Under the pieces are notes generated by a model. It ran no database searches, was not told where the DNA came from, and worked only from the letters and a program-made list of their open reading frames with translations. Both the position numbers and the translations under genes were made by a program. Positions 1 through 7,505 of a stretch of 40,734 nt of DNA are shown here, piece after piece. Source of the DNA: Clostridiales bacterium (GTDB taxonomy: Bacteria > Bacillota > Clostridia > Lachnospirales > WQUN01); the NCBI GenBank assembly GCA_031271295.1, contig JAISVZ010000084.1, forward strand, positions 1-40,734. Direction: 5' to 3'. The stretch's first letter is position 1; each line of letters starts with the position of its first letter.

Positions 1-186
1 TACGATGATATAGTCGCGCAGGATTATAACGTTTCGGTAAGCACATACGTTGAGCAGGAGGACAAGCGGGAAAAGGTTAACATTACCGAACTTAACGCGG
101 AAATTGAGCGCATTGTTGCGCGTGAGGATATTCTGCGCCGCGAAATAGACGCTATAATTGCGGAGATTGAGGGGGAACGGCGATAA
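1..186 (+). CDS. hsdM: Type I restriction-modification DNA methyltransferase subunit HsdM, C-terminal end (partial)
   Basis: Frame 1 is open from the window edge and gives 61 codons ending in TAA at 184-186. The visible tail reads YNVSVSTYVEQED near its start and continues as a charged helix (NITELNAEIERIVARE). This is the usual C-terminal end of HsdM, where the last helices pack against the specificity subunit. The catalytic N6-adenine methyltransferase domain lies outside the window. The stop overlaps the next start (TAATG), and hsdS and hsdR follow on the same strand, so this is one translationally coupled operon. The call rests on the tail plus context; the enzyme's integrity cannot be judged from here. 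Confidence 0.8.
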   Translation, partial: YDDIVAQDYNVSVSTYVEQEDKREKVNITELNAEIERIVAREDILRREIDAIIAEIEGERR

Positions 187-854
187 TGGAAAACGGAGTA
201 ACGCTTTACGGTCCTTTTATAAAAGAAATTAAAGATTTGATATACCGCCGCCAGTATGAGGCGATGAAACGTGTAAACGCCGAACTAATGCAGCTTTATT
301 GGGAAATAGGCGCACAGATAGACCGCAAACAGCGCACGGAAGGCTGGGGAAAATCTGTCGTTGAGGTTTTGGCGAGGGAACTGCAGAAGGAATTTCCGGG
401 GATAAAGGGATTTTCGGCTCGGAATCTTTGGCTTATGAGGAATTTTTATATTGAATTTTCGCAAAAGTTAATTCTGCAACCATTGGTTGCAGAAATTGAA
501 GATGTAAATCTGAAACCATTGGTTCCAGAAATTGAAAACGAAAATCAGAAGCCAAAGGTTGCAGATTTAAATAGTGCAATTCTGCCGCCATTGGTTGCGG
601 AAATAAGCTGGTCGAAGAACATTATTATTATGCAGAAATGCAAAGACCGCACAAGGGTGGAATATACGCTTAAAACCGCGAACAAGCCTATCGGCGTGGC
701 AACATATTCCTATTACGAAAGTTTGCCGAAAAATATGCGCGATATGCTTCCGTCGCCGGAGGAAATTGCGGATATTATTTCGGGGATTGACGGCGGGCTT
801 GCGGCGTTGGGCGGTATAGCGGAATTTGATGAGGCGGGTGTCGGCGATGAGTGA
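186..854 (+). CDS. DUF1016 / YhcG-like protein lacking its nuclease core
   Basis: 222 residues. Residues about 10-85 match the DUF1016 N-terminal winged-helix domain (LYWEIGAQI, GWGKSVVEVLARELQKEFPG, FSARNLWLMRNFY). The extreme end (VEYTLKTANKPIGVATYSY, LPKNMRDMLPSPEEI) matches the tail that normally follows the PD-(D/E)XK nuclease domain of this family. The nuclease core between them is absent: the text runs from SWSKNIIIMQ straight into KCKDRTRVEYTLK. Family members are usually about 350 residues. The frame stays open, so this is an in-frame internal deletion rather than a frameshift. A linker at nt 470-610 holds four degenerate copies of a P-x-V-x-E/D-I/L unit. It sits between hsdM and hsdS, sharing one base with hsdM and 8 bp with hsdS. 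Any remaining role would be DNA or protein binding; nuclease activity is not expected. Confidence 0.75.
   Translation: MENGVTLYGPFIKEIKDLIYRRQYEAMKRVNAELMQLYWEIGAQIDRKQRTEGWGKSVVEVLARELQKEFPGIKGFSARNLWLMRNFYIEFSQKLILQPLVAEIEDVNLKPLVPEIENENQKPKVADLNSAILPPLVAEISWSKNIIIMQKCKDRTRVEYTLKTANKPIGVATYSYYESLPKNMRDMLPSPEEIADIISGIDGGLAALGGIAEFDEAGVGDE
470..612 (+). repeat. Degenerate tandem repeat in the DUF1016 linker (four units of about 33-39 bp)
   Basis: The DNA reads as four related units, each centred on a ccattggttgcagaaatt-like core (copies near 479, 520, 552 and 588). They translate to QPLVAEIE, KPLVPEIE, KPKVADLN and PPLVAEIS. The first, second and fourth are close to each other and the third is the most diverged. 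The repeat lies between the winged-helix domain and the residual tail, where such linker repeats would change spacing only. Confidence 0.7.
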
Positions 855-2040
855 GTTAGAGCGGCTGATTGCGGAGTTGTGCCCGGATGGGGTGGAGTAT
901 AGGACACTTGGGGAGATAGCGGTAAGAACCAAAGGCACTCCAGTTACGGCTACACAAATGAGAATGCTTGATAAGCCGAATGCTCCAGTAAAGATATTTG
1001 CGGGCGGAAAGACTGTTGCATATTTTGATTACGCTGATTTGCCTGAAAAAGATATTAACACTTTTCCGTCTGTAATAGTTAAATCCCGTGGGACAATTGA
1101 ATTTGAATACTATGATAAGCCTTTTAGCCATAAGAATGAAATGTGGTCATATCATAGCAAAAAAGAAGATGTGAATATCAAATATCTTTATTATTATTTG
1201 AGAACACAGGAAAGAAAATTATGTGAAAAAGCAACAAGTATGGGTGCTTTCCCCCAAATATCTATCCCAGACACGGAGCAAATCGCAATCCCATTTCCAC
1301 CATATCTAATACAGCGTGAAATTGTCCGCATTTTGGACAATTTCACGGAGCTTACAGCGAAGTTAACAACAGAGCTTACAGCGGAGCTTTCAGCAAGAAA
1401 AAAGCAGTATGAATACTATCGTAATGAACTGCTGACATTTGGTGATGATGTACCGATTTTGACGCTTGGAGAATTAGCGCTTAAAGCCTACTCAGGTGGA
1501 ACTCCTTTAGCAAACAAAACTGAATATTACGATGGCGACATTCCTTGGCTTCGCACACAAGAAGTTCGATTTGTTGATATTTATGATACGGAAATGCGAA
1601 TAACTCCTGCTGCAATAGAAAATTCTGCCGCAAAATGGATACCTGCAAATTGTGTTATCATTGCAATTTCTGGCGCAACAGCGGGGCGCTCTGCAATTAA
1701 CAAAATACCGCTTACTACCAACCAACATTGTTGCTGTTTAGAGATAAACCCTCGAAAAGCTCTGTATCGCTATGTGTTTCATTGGGTTAGCTGTCAATAT
1801 GAAAAAATTAAATCTCTTGGTCAGGGTGCAAGGTCGGATTTAAACTCAAGTATAATAAAAAACTACCCTATATCCCTTCCATCATTAAAAGAGCAAACCA
1901 GAATCGTCGAAATCCTCGACCATTTCGATACAATAACAACCAACATCACCACCGGCTTACCTGCCGAAATTGAAGCGCGGCGCAAGCAATACGAATATTA
2001 CCGCGATAAACTGCTAACCTTTAAGGAGAAATTAACATGA
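847..2040 (+). CDS. hsdS: Type I restriction enzyme specificity subunit HsdS
   Basis: 397 residues from the ATG at 847 (MSELERLIAELCPDGVEY). An in-frame start at 826 lies inside the upstream gene and is less likely. The protein has two target-recognition domains. Each begins with a YRTLGEI or ILTLGEL type segment and each ends in a conserved helical repeat: QREIVRILDNFTELTAKLT...RKKQYEYYRNELLTF and QTRIVEILDHFDTITTNIT...RRKQYEYYRDKLLTF. That is the standard HsdS arrangement, in which each TRD reads one half of a bipartite target and the helices set the spacing. The extra TELTAEL repeat in the first helical region (nt 1345-1395) may lengthen the spacer. It recruits HsdM and HsdR. The stop overlaps hsdR by 4 bp (ATGA). 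Confidence 0.92.
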   Translation: MSELERLIAELCPDGVEYRTLGEIAVRTKGTPVTATQMRMLDKPNAPVKIFAGGKTVAYFDYADLPEKDINTFPSVIVKSRGTIEFEYYDKPFSHKNEMWSYHSKKEDVNIKYLYYYLRTQERKLCEKATSMGAFPQISIPDTEQIAIPFPPYLIQREIVRILDNFTELTAKLTTELTAELSARKKQYEYYRNELLTFGDDVPILTLGELALKAYSGGTPLANKTEYYDGDIPWLRTQEVRFVDIYDTEMRITPAAIENSAAKWIPANCVIIAISGATAGRSAINKIPLTTNQHCCCLEINPRKALYRYVFHWVSCQYEKIKSLGQGARSDLNSSIIKNYPISLPSLKEQTRIVEILDHFDTITTNITTGLPAEIEARRKQYEYYRDKLLTFKEKLT

Positions 2041-5000
2041 GCCAATACAATCTCGTCTGCTGCACAACCGAATCAACAGTAGTATCCGCCTATACCTCCA
2101 ACGCTCCGCGTTCGCAGGCATACCAATCCGAGGCGGATTTGGAGCGCGAATTTATCCGCATTCTTGAAGGGCAGGGGTACGAATACGTTCAGTTCCACAA
2201 CGAGAAAACGCTTACAAACAACCTGCGTGTTCAGCTTGAAGTGTTAAATAACATAGCGTTTACCGATTCCGAGTGGGAGCGGTTTTTCCGCGAGTGCATA
2301 GCAAGCGCGAATGACAGTATTGTTCAGAAAACCCGCAAAATACAGGAGGATTACATTCAAATACTAAAACGCGACGACGGAAGTACCAAAAACATATGTC
2401 TTCTGGACAAGAAAAATATTCATATCAACCGCCTGCAAGTTATAAACCAATATGAGGAAACCGCCGGGGCGCATGATACGCGTTATGACGTAACGGTTCT
2501 TGTTAACGGTTTGCCGCTTGTTCATATAGAGCTGAAACGCAGGGGCGTGGCAATACGTGAGGCGTTTAACCAAATAAAGCGCTACCAGCGCGACAGCTTT
2601 TGGGCGGCTTGCGGTTTGTACGAATATGTTCAAATTTTTGTTATTTCTAACGGGACAAACACGAAGTATTACTCCAACACCACCCGCAGCGCCCATATAA
2701 AGGAACTTGGCGAGGGTGAGCGCGGCAAAAGCAAAAAAACAAGCAACAGCTTCGAATTTACCTCGTTTTGGGCGGACGCTAATAATAATGTAATTGCCGA
2801 CCTTGTGGATTTTACGCAGACCTTTTTTGCCAAGCATACCCTGCTTAATATTCTTACGCGATATTGCGTTTTTACAAGCGAGCAGTTACTGCTTGTTATG
2901 CGTCCGTATCAAATAGCGGCAACGGAGCAAATTCTAAACCGCATAAAGTGTTCGGCGAATTACAAAAAAACGGGAACAACAGACGCGGGCGGTTTTATAT
3001 GGCACACAACGGGAAGCGGCAAAACGCTTACGAGTTTTAAAACGGCACAGCTTGCGACGGTTTTGGAGGATATTGACAAGGTTTTGTTCGTGGTTGACAG
3101 GAAAGACCTTGATTATCAAACAATGAAGGAATACGATAAATTTGCGAAGGGCGCGGCAAACAGCAATGTAAGCACAAGGATTTTGGAGGAACAGCTTACA
3201 AAACCGAACGGTGCTCTGCTTTCCGTAAAAGGCGAGAACAACGAACAGGTAACAAACCGTCCGATAGTTGTAACAACTATACAGAAGCTTGATAATTTCG
3301 TAAGCAAAAACAAAACGCACGATATTTACAAAAAGCATGTTGTAATTATTTTTGACGAGTGCCACCGTTCGCAGTTCGGCGATATGCACCAAAAAATAAT
3401 AAAGGCTTTCCGCAATTACCATATATTCGGGTTTACCGGTACGCCTATTTTTCCAAAAAACGCCGTTAGCGCAGGGAAAACGCTGCTTAGAACAACGGAG
3501 CAGGCGTTCGGCGAGAAGTTGCATACATACACAATTGTTGACGCTATAAACGACGGGAACGTTCTGCCTTTTCGCATTGATTTTATAGATACCGTTAAGA
3601 TAAAGGATGATGTTCAGGAAAAGCAGGTACGCGCAATTGATATTGAAAAGGCGCTTAATGACGGCACTCGTGTAGCTAAGGTTGTAGAATATATTCTTGA
3701 TCACTTCGACCAAAAGACGAAGCGAAATACATTCTATTCTTTAAAGGGTCAGCGCACGGCGGGGTTTAACTCCATTTTTGCCGTATCGTCCATTCCTATG
3801 GCTATGAGGTATTATACGGAGTTTAAAAAACAGCTTGCCGAGGGAAACCGCAAGCTTGCAATAGCCACTATATACAGCTACAGCGCCAATGAGGACAACT
3901 CTGAGGATACTTTGCCGGACGAACAATTTAATAATGAAAATCTCGATAAAACCTCGCGGGATTTTCTTGAAGACGCCATTAAGGATTATAACGCTACGTT
4001 TAATATGAATTTTGATACCTCCGCGGATAAGTTCCAGAATTATTACAAAGACCTTTCGGAACGTATGAAAAAACGCGAAGTGGATTTGCTTATTGTGGTA
4101 AATATGTTTCTTACGGGTTTTGACGCTACTACGCTAAATACGCTTTGGGTTGATAAAAACCTCAAGCTTCACGGGCTGATACAGGCGTACTCCCGAACGA
4201 ACCGCATTTTAAACAGTGTTAAAACCTTCGGAAATATTGTTTGCTTCCGCGATTTGAAACAGGCTACGGACGACGCAATCGCTTTATTCGGCGATAAGGA
4301 ATCCGGCGGGGTTGTGCTTCTTAAAACCTATAACGATTATTACAACGGCTACGATTTAGACGGAAAGTATCAGCCGGGATACTCGCAGCGCGTTGCCGAA
4401 ATAATTGAAAATTTCCCGCTTGGCGAGGCTGTGGAAGGTGAGGAAGCGCAAAAGGAATTTATCCGCCTATACGGTTCAATATTGCGTCTTCGCAATATTC
4501 TAACCGCGTTTGACGACTTTGCCGGAAACGAAATTTTAAGCGAACGCGATTTTCAGGATTATCAGAGCGTGTATATTGACCTTTATCAAAAACTTCGTCC
4601 GGCGGAGAAGGGCGAAAAGGAAATTATTAACGACGATATTATATTTGAGTTGGAGCTTATAAAACAAATAGAGGTAAACATTGATTATATTCTTATGTTG
4701 GTTGAAAAGTACCACGCTTCAAACCGTGAGGATAAAACCATTCTTTCCGCGATAAATAAAGCTATTTGCTCAAGCATGGCGCTTCGCAGCAAAAAAGAAT
4801 TGATTGACCATTTTGTTGAACAGGTAAACGTATCCGCCAAAGTTGACGGCGATTGGCAAAATTTTGTGCGGGAACGTAAAGAGGAAGAATTAACCGCCCT
4901 AATTGCGGAGGAAAAACTAAAGGACGAGGAAACAAGGCGTTTTATTGATACTGCGTTTCGTGACGGAACCTTGAAAACTACCGGAACTGATATTGACAAA

Positions 5001-5105
5001 ATTCTGCCGCCTGTTTCACGTTTTGGCGGCGGGCGTGACGCAAAAAAACAGGGGATAATTGAAAAGCTTATGACGTTTTTTGAGAAATATATGGGGTTAG
5101 CGTAG
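2037..5105 (+). CDS. hsdR: Type I restriction enzyme endonuclease/translocase subunit HsdR
   Basis: 1022 residues, full length for the family. The N-terminal nuclease domain has the PD-(D/E)XK signature ending in IELKRRG near residue 165, followed by EAFNQIKRYQRD. Superfamily 2 motor motifs follow in order: TTGSGKT near residue 324, DECHRSQFG near 440, FTGTP near 468, and QAYSRTNRI in the second RecA-like domain. The C-terminal helical region carries the assembly domain. It would translocate DNA in an ATP-dependent way and cut unmethylated DNA in complex with HsdM and HsdS. The start ATG overlaps the hsdS stop. No frameshift or missing motif is visible, so the enzyme looks intact. A decayed copy of its 5' end lies at 19.45-19.65 kb. 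Confidence 0.96.
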   Translation: MSQYNLVCCTTESTVVSAYTSNAPRSQAYQSEADLEREFIRILEGQGYEYVQFHNEKTLTNNLRVQLEVLNNIAFTDSEWERFFRECIASANDSIVQKTRKIQEDYIQILKRDDGSTKNICLLDKKNIHINRLQVINQYEETAGAHDTRYDVTVLVNGLPLVHIELKRRGVAIREAFNQIKRYQRDSFWAACGLYEYVQIFVISNGTNTKYYSNTTRSAHIKELGEGERGKSKKTSNSFEFTSFWADANNNVIADLVDFTQTFFAKHTLLNILTRYCVFTSEQLLLVMRPYQIAATEQILNRIKCSANYKKTGTTDAGGFIWHTTGSGKTLTSFKTAQLATVLEDIDKVLFVVDRKDLDYQTMKEYDKFAKGAANSNVSTRILEEQLTKPNGALLSVKGENNEQVTNRPIVVTTIQKLDNFVSKNKTHDIYKKHVVIIFDECHRSQFGDMHQKIIKAFRNYHIFGFTGTPIFPKNAVSAGKTLLRTTEQAFGEKLHTYTIVDAINDGNVLPFRIDFIDTVKIKDDVQEKQVRAIDIEKALNDGTRVAKVVEYILDHFDQKTKRNTFYSLKGQRTAGFNSIFAVSSIPMAMRYYTEFKKQLAEGNRKLAIATIYSYSANEDNSEDTLPDEQFNNENLDKTSRDFLEDAIKDYNATFNMNFDTSADKFQNYYKDLSERMKKREVDLLIVVNMFLTGFDATTLNTLWVDKNLKLHGLIQAYSRTNRILNSVKTFGNIVCFRDLKQATDDAIALFGDKESGGVVLLKTYNDYYNGYDLDGKYQPGYSQRVAEIIENFPLGEAVEGEEAQKEFIRLYGSILRLRNILTAFDDFAGNEILSERDFQDYQSVYIDLYQKLRPAEKGEKEIINDDIIFELELIKQIEVNIDYILMLVEKYHASNREDKTILSAINKAICSSMALRSKKELIDHFVEQVNVSAKVDGDWQNFVRERKEEELTALIAEEKLKDEETRRFIDTAFRDGTLKTTGTDIDKILPPVSRFGGGRDAKKQGIIEKLMTFFEKYMGLA

Positions 5106-5117
5106 GGGAGCGGCGCG

Positions 5118-5900
5118 ATGATGTTGGATACATTTGCAAAATACAACACATACTTTGAAGCATGGCTGAATATATCGGCGAAGGAAGTTTATCAAGCAAA
5201 AGGAATTATTATTTCTTCAGATAAAAGGCGGCTACGAAAACCGGACAGTTGGCTGATGTTCTTGCCAATTTGCGCGTTTGAAACAAGAGATGCGTTGATA
5301 ATTTCATGCATTCCTCAGTGGGAAGCCGAATTAAGGGATATTACAAAAAACGCGTCAATTTCGCAAGCTCTTAAGATTATAAAACTATTTAGCAACAAAA
5401 AAGCTCTTCATAATGACCGCTTCAAATTTTATGGGATAAATAAATTAAACGGGGAAATTGATTCTGCAAAGGCTCAAGCACTGAAAAAAACACAATATGA
5501 AGAGTTTGCCGCTTATTATAGGAAAGTTCACCCCGGAGTTGCGCAGTTAGTAGACCCAAATGATTGGATGTTATCTGAATTTGATGATATTACCAAAAAG
5601 AAAATTCATTATTGCGTTTTTATAGAAAATGAAATTGTAAGCGCAACGGGATCCGAGAATATGCCCAATGCACCGAAAGGATTGATTCAAATAGGCGTTG
5701 ATACGTTGCGAGAGCACCGGCGCAAAGGATACGCGTCCGCCGCTTGCGCGGCTTTTATAAAAGATAAAACAGAACAAGGTAAGTTCCCGGTGTGGACTTG
5801 TGAACTTAATAATCTTCCTTCCGAAATGCTTGCGAAAAAATTAGGATTTCAGCACTTAGGAAACGAAATGTTAACTGTGTCGTTAACTGAGATAAAGTAA
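5118..5900 (+). CDS. GNAT family N-acetyltransferase
   Basis: 260 residues (or 259 from the adjacent ATG at 5121). The C-terminal third holds the acetyl-CoA binding motif A: IQIGVDTLREHRRKGYASAA near residues 193-212, with the R-R-K-G-Y-A loop. It is followed by a motif-B-like stretch ending in EMLAKKLGFQHLG. The N-terminal half (residues 1-125) is not recognisable and may be a second, degenerate GNAT fold or a substrate domain. It follows hsdR by 12 bp with GGGGAG upstream, so it is probably co-transcribed with the restriction operon. The substrate is unknown, and no specific link to restriction is implied beyond position. Confidence 0.8.
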   Translation: MMLDTFAKYNTYFEAWLNISAKEVYQAKGIIISSDKRRLRKPDSWLMFLPICAFETRDALIISCIPQWEAELRDITKNASISQALKIIKLFSNKKALHNDRFKFYGINKLNGEIDSAKAQALKKTQYEEFAAYYRKVHPGVAQLVDPNDWMLSEFDDITKKKIHYCVFIENEIVSATGSENMPNAPKGLIQIGVDTLREHRRKGYASAACAAFIKDKTEQGKFPVWTCELNNLPSEMLAKKLGFQHLGNEMLTVSLTEIK

Positions 5901-5927
5901 ATAAAATTCCCTTGTAAGCCCTTGTAA

Positions 5928-6170
5928 GGTGCATTTAAAAATTATTGGTTGCATCACCTGCACAATCGTTTCACCTTTGAATAATAAGGCGGCTAATTTC
6001 TTTTTTCGTTTTCGACAATTTGACTATGCGCTGCGGAGAACGGAATGTTGAAAGCTACCCACTAATATCAAATCGCTAATAACTACCCGCGCTTTTTGTG
6101 GCTGTTCTATAAGAGGTTACAGGAGGGCTTCGGCGTAAATTATATCGCCCGCTCTTTATATTGCTGACTT
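5928..6170 (+). repeat. Left arm of a composite inverted repeat (repeat A then repeat B)
   Basis: Starts with a repeat A copy at 5928-5990 (GGTGCatTTAAAAATTATTGG ... CACCTTTGAATAATAAG). It continues through TAATTTC, CAATTTGACT and CGCTGCGGAGAAC, and ends with a repeat B part at 6082-6150 (AACTACCCGCGCTTTTTG ... GGCTTCGGCGTAAATTATAT). The same series of landmarks in the same order is found on the opposite strand at 7157-6950. The arms are clearly homologous but have diverged by small indels. No ORF with family features lies within. Confidence 0.7.
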
Positions 6171-6191
6171 ATACCTTTCAAAACTAAAAAA

Positions 6192-6247
6192 TGGAAAATA
6201 GAATGATAGAATGATAGAAAATCCGAAAGTCTATTTTCTATTTTTTT
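6192..6247 (+). terminator. Probable terminator after the restriction-GNAT operon
   Basis: Perfect 9-bp arms GAAAATAGA (6194-6202) and TCTATTTTC (6230-6238) are followed by TATTTTTTT. The 27-nt loop is long and contains two ATGATAGA units. The stem is A/T-rich, so strength is uncertain. No other terminator is visible between the GNAT gene and the T-box promoter. Confidence 0.5.
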
Positions 6248-6524
6248 GCGATTTACTTTAATGCCATTTTGTTTTTTCCTATAATTACGCTATTTGCGGT
6301 TCCTGCAATTTGCGTTTCTTTGGCTTGGGCGAAAAAAACGAAAAAAATACTTTAGTTCGTTTTGATTTTTTTGCAGGTGATATCTCCGCCGTATTTATAA
6401 CATTTTTTGATGATGAAGAGCATCTTCGGCATCATTAATTTTCGCCGAAAACATTCGTAACTGATAACACGTACTTTTTTCATTCAATGTAAGTAATAGC
6501 TGTATGAAGAAGAATTCATTTACC

Positions 6525-6587
6525 GCCATTTTCAAAGGCGTCGCAATCCCTCAAGGCAGGAATAAAAATATTTTTAGCTGCACCCTT
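6525..6587 (-). repeat. Dispersed repeat A, copy 2
   Basis: On the minus strand it reads GGGTGCAGCTAAAAATA, then TTGAGGGATTGCGACGCC, then TTTGAAAATGGC. It shares the order GGGTGC-GCTAAAAAT ... ATTGCGA-GCCTTTGAA with copies at 5928 (+), 7091 (-) and 18104 (+). The 3' flank diverges from the others. Confidence 0.65.
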
Positions 6588-6666
6588 CGCAAATGTGGGG
6601 CATTGTGTTGCTGAAATTACGGCGGCAACCGTGCTAAACTGCACCCTTCGCATATGTGGGGCATTG
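6578..6666 (+). repeat. 28-bp direct repeat, two copies 61 bp apart
   Basis: CTGCACCCTTCGCAAATGTG at 6578 and CTGCACCCTTCGCATATGTG at 6639 both continue as GGGCATTG, with a single mismatch over 28 bp. The first copy is the outer end of repeat A copy 2, so the second appears to be a duplicated fragment of that end. Confidence 0.75.
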
Positions 6667-6869
6667 AGTACACACCATGCGCCGCCTGCAAAGAACATGC
6701 TGGGCTTTGCGCACACATCCTGTTTCCTGCAAAGAACATACTGCCGGGTTTCGGCGCGGGTTATATCGAACAGCATGATTGTGCCACGCGGCGGGAAACA
6801 ATTTTCGCCGTCAAAAAATAATCTCTGCGATACACTAATGGCGAAAATTGGTTCGCCAGAGCAGCGAGA

Positions 6870-6936
6870 AGAATATTTTTGAGCGCACCGCGTTAACATA
6901 AAACTCTTTATTACTTGGTGCGCTCAAAAATGTTCT
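6870..6936. repeat. Large hairpin: 20-bp inverted repeat with 27-nt loop
   Basis: The left arm AGAATATTTTTGAGCGCACC (6870-6889) pairs with GGTGCGCTCAAAAATGTTCT (6917-6936) with one mismatch. Neither arm is followed by a long T-run outside the stem. It could be an extruding hairpin, the end remnant of a small mobile element, or part of a non-coding transcript. Confidence 0.7.
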
Positions 6937-6949
6937 GAAGCGTCAGGTG

Positions 6950-7157
6950 GCACATTGCTGTGAGATATAATTTGCGCCGAAGCCTCTACATCTCCCTGCT
7001 GAAGTTGGCGCAAAAGCGCGGGTAGTCTTCAGCTTTTAGTTCTGAGCAGCGAACAGCTAAATTGCTACTTACGGAAAACGAAATTAGATAGCTTATTATT
7101 CAAAGGCATCGCAATACCTCAGATCGAAAATACCAATAATTTTTAGCTGCACCCCCC
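6950..7157 (-). repeat. Right arm of the composite inverted repeat (repeat A then repeat B, minus strand)
   Basis: Read on the minus strand from 7157 it gives GGGTGCAGCTAAAAATTATT, CGATCTGAGG, TGCCTTTGAATAATAAGC, then TAATTTCGTTTTC, CAATTTAGCT, CGCTGCTCAGAAC, GACTACCCGCGCTTTTG and GGCTTCGGCGCAAATTATAT. These landmarks match the left arm at 5928-6170 in order and spacing. The B part can form TTTGCGCC/GGCGCAAA (6971-6978 and 7007-7014) and GCTGAAG/CTTCAGC stems. It ends 13 bp before the -35 box of the T-box promoter. Confidence 0.7.
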
Positions 7158-7170
7158 TCGTAATTATTTG

Positions 7171-7199
7171 TTGACATTTTTTTAAGATTGTGCTAATTT
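7171..7199 (+). promoter_or_regulatory. Promoter of the aspS-gatCAB operon
   Basis: TTGACA (7171-7176), a 17-bp spacer, then TAATTT (7194-7199) preceded by TGC, an extended -10. Transcription would begin near 7206, just ahead of the T-box leader. Confidence 0.75.
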
Positions 7200-7205
7200 A
7201 ACGTG

Positions 7206-7424
7206 CAGATAGCGGGAAAGACCCTGTCCTTATGGAAAACTTAACAGAGATTCGGCGTCTGTTTTTAAACAGGCTGCAAACGCCGATTAAGCGAGTAGCG
7301 GAACGGGCAACACTTTTCTTTAGGCAACTTATTATTTTCATATTAAAAGCCGGGCATTATTGCCAATGTGGGTGGCACCGCGGGAGAAATCTCGTCCCTC
7401 TGAATTATTTCAGGGGGTTTTTTA
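7206..7424 (+). promoter_or_regulatory. T-box riboswitch upstream of aspS (Asn/Asp/Glu class)
   Basis: The T-box consensus is clear: TGGGTGGCACCGCGGG at 7369-7384, able to form the antiterminator with the following CTCGTCCC. The competing terminator is at 7396-7423. The variable base of the TGGN bulge is C (7376), which predicts a tRNA with discriminator G, as in Asp, Asn and Glu tRNAs. Upstream stem I elements include a CGGCGT/ACGCCG helix around a CTG...CAG hairpin (7253-7286). The likely specifier lies on its 3' side, where GGAACG (7300-7305) contains both GAA (Glu) and AAC (Asn) in overlapping frames. I assign the T-box with high confidence and the specifier with only moderate confidence, because stem I is not canonical by eye. 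It controls the downstream aspartyl-tRNA synthetase and amidotransferase genes. Confidence 0.92.
7396..7423 (+). terminator. Intrinsic terminator of the T-box
   Basis: CCCTCTGAA (7396-7404), a TTAT loop, TTCAGGGGG (7409-7417), then a T-run. The 5' arm overlaps the antiterminator sequence CTCGTCCC, as expected of a T-box switch. Confidence 0.9.
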
Positions 7425-7505
7425 TTTTACCAAGGAGCGGCCTTGCGGGAAAGCGCCGCGCTGACCGCTAATACAGCCGCTCAAGCATCATAAGGAGGAA
7501 ACAAA

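Larger units (their letters stand above)
6248..6949. other. Gene-free core between the inverted repeat arms
   Basis: No ORF here has a ribosome site plus recognisable protein features. The stretch holds partial repeats: a minus-strand repeat A copy (6525-6587), a 28-bp direct duplication (6578-6605 and 6639-6666), two CCTGCAAAGAACAT copies (6685-6698 and 6726-6739), a partial repeat B (TTTCGGCGCGGGTTATATCG, 6750-6769), a GGCGAA/TTCGCC hairpin near 6840-6857, and the 20-bp inverted repeat at 6870-6936. It reads like an accumulation of small non-coding elements. Confidence 0.6.

Noticed and set aside
847-2040. Phase-variable hsdS inversion locus
   Set aside because: No second hsdS, no inverted copies of its target-recognition domains and no adjacent invertase are in the window.
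2934-3713. Long minus-strand frame inside hsdR
   Set aside because: hsdR motifs are intact on the plus strand; the antisense frame is a codon-bias shadow.
6516-6899. Overlapping open frames on both strands in the repeat nest
   Set aside because: They run through duplicated repeat units and hairpins, lack convincing ribosome sites and have no protein-like pattern.
7232-7471. 79-residue open frame in the T-box leader
   Set aside because: It lies entirely across the T-box stem, antiterminator and terminator and encodes nothing recognisable.
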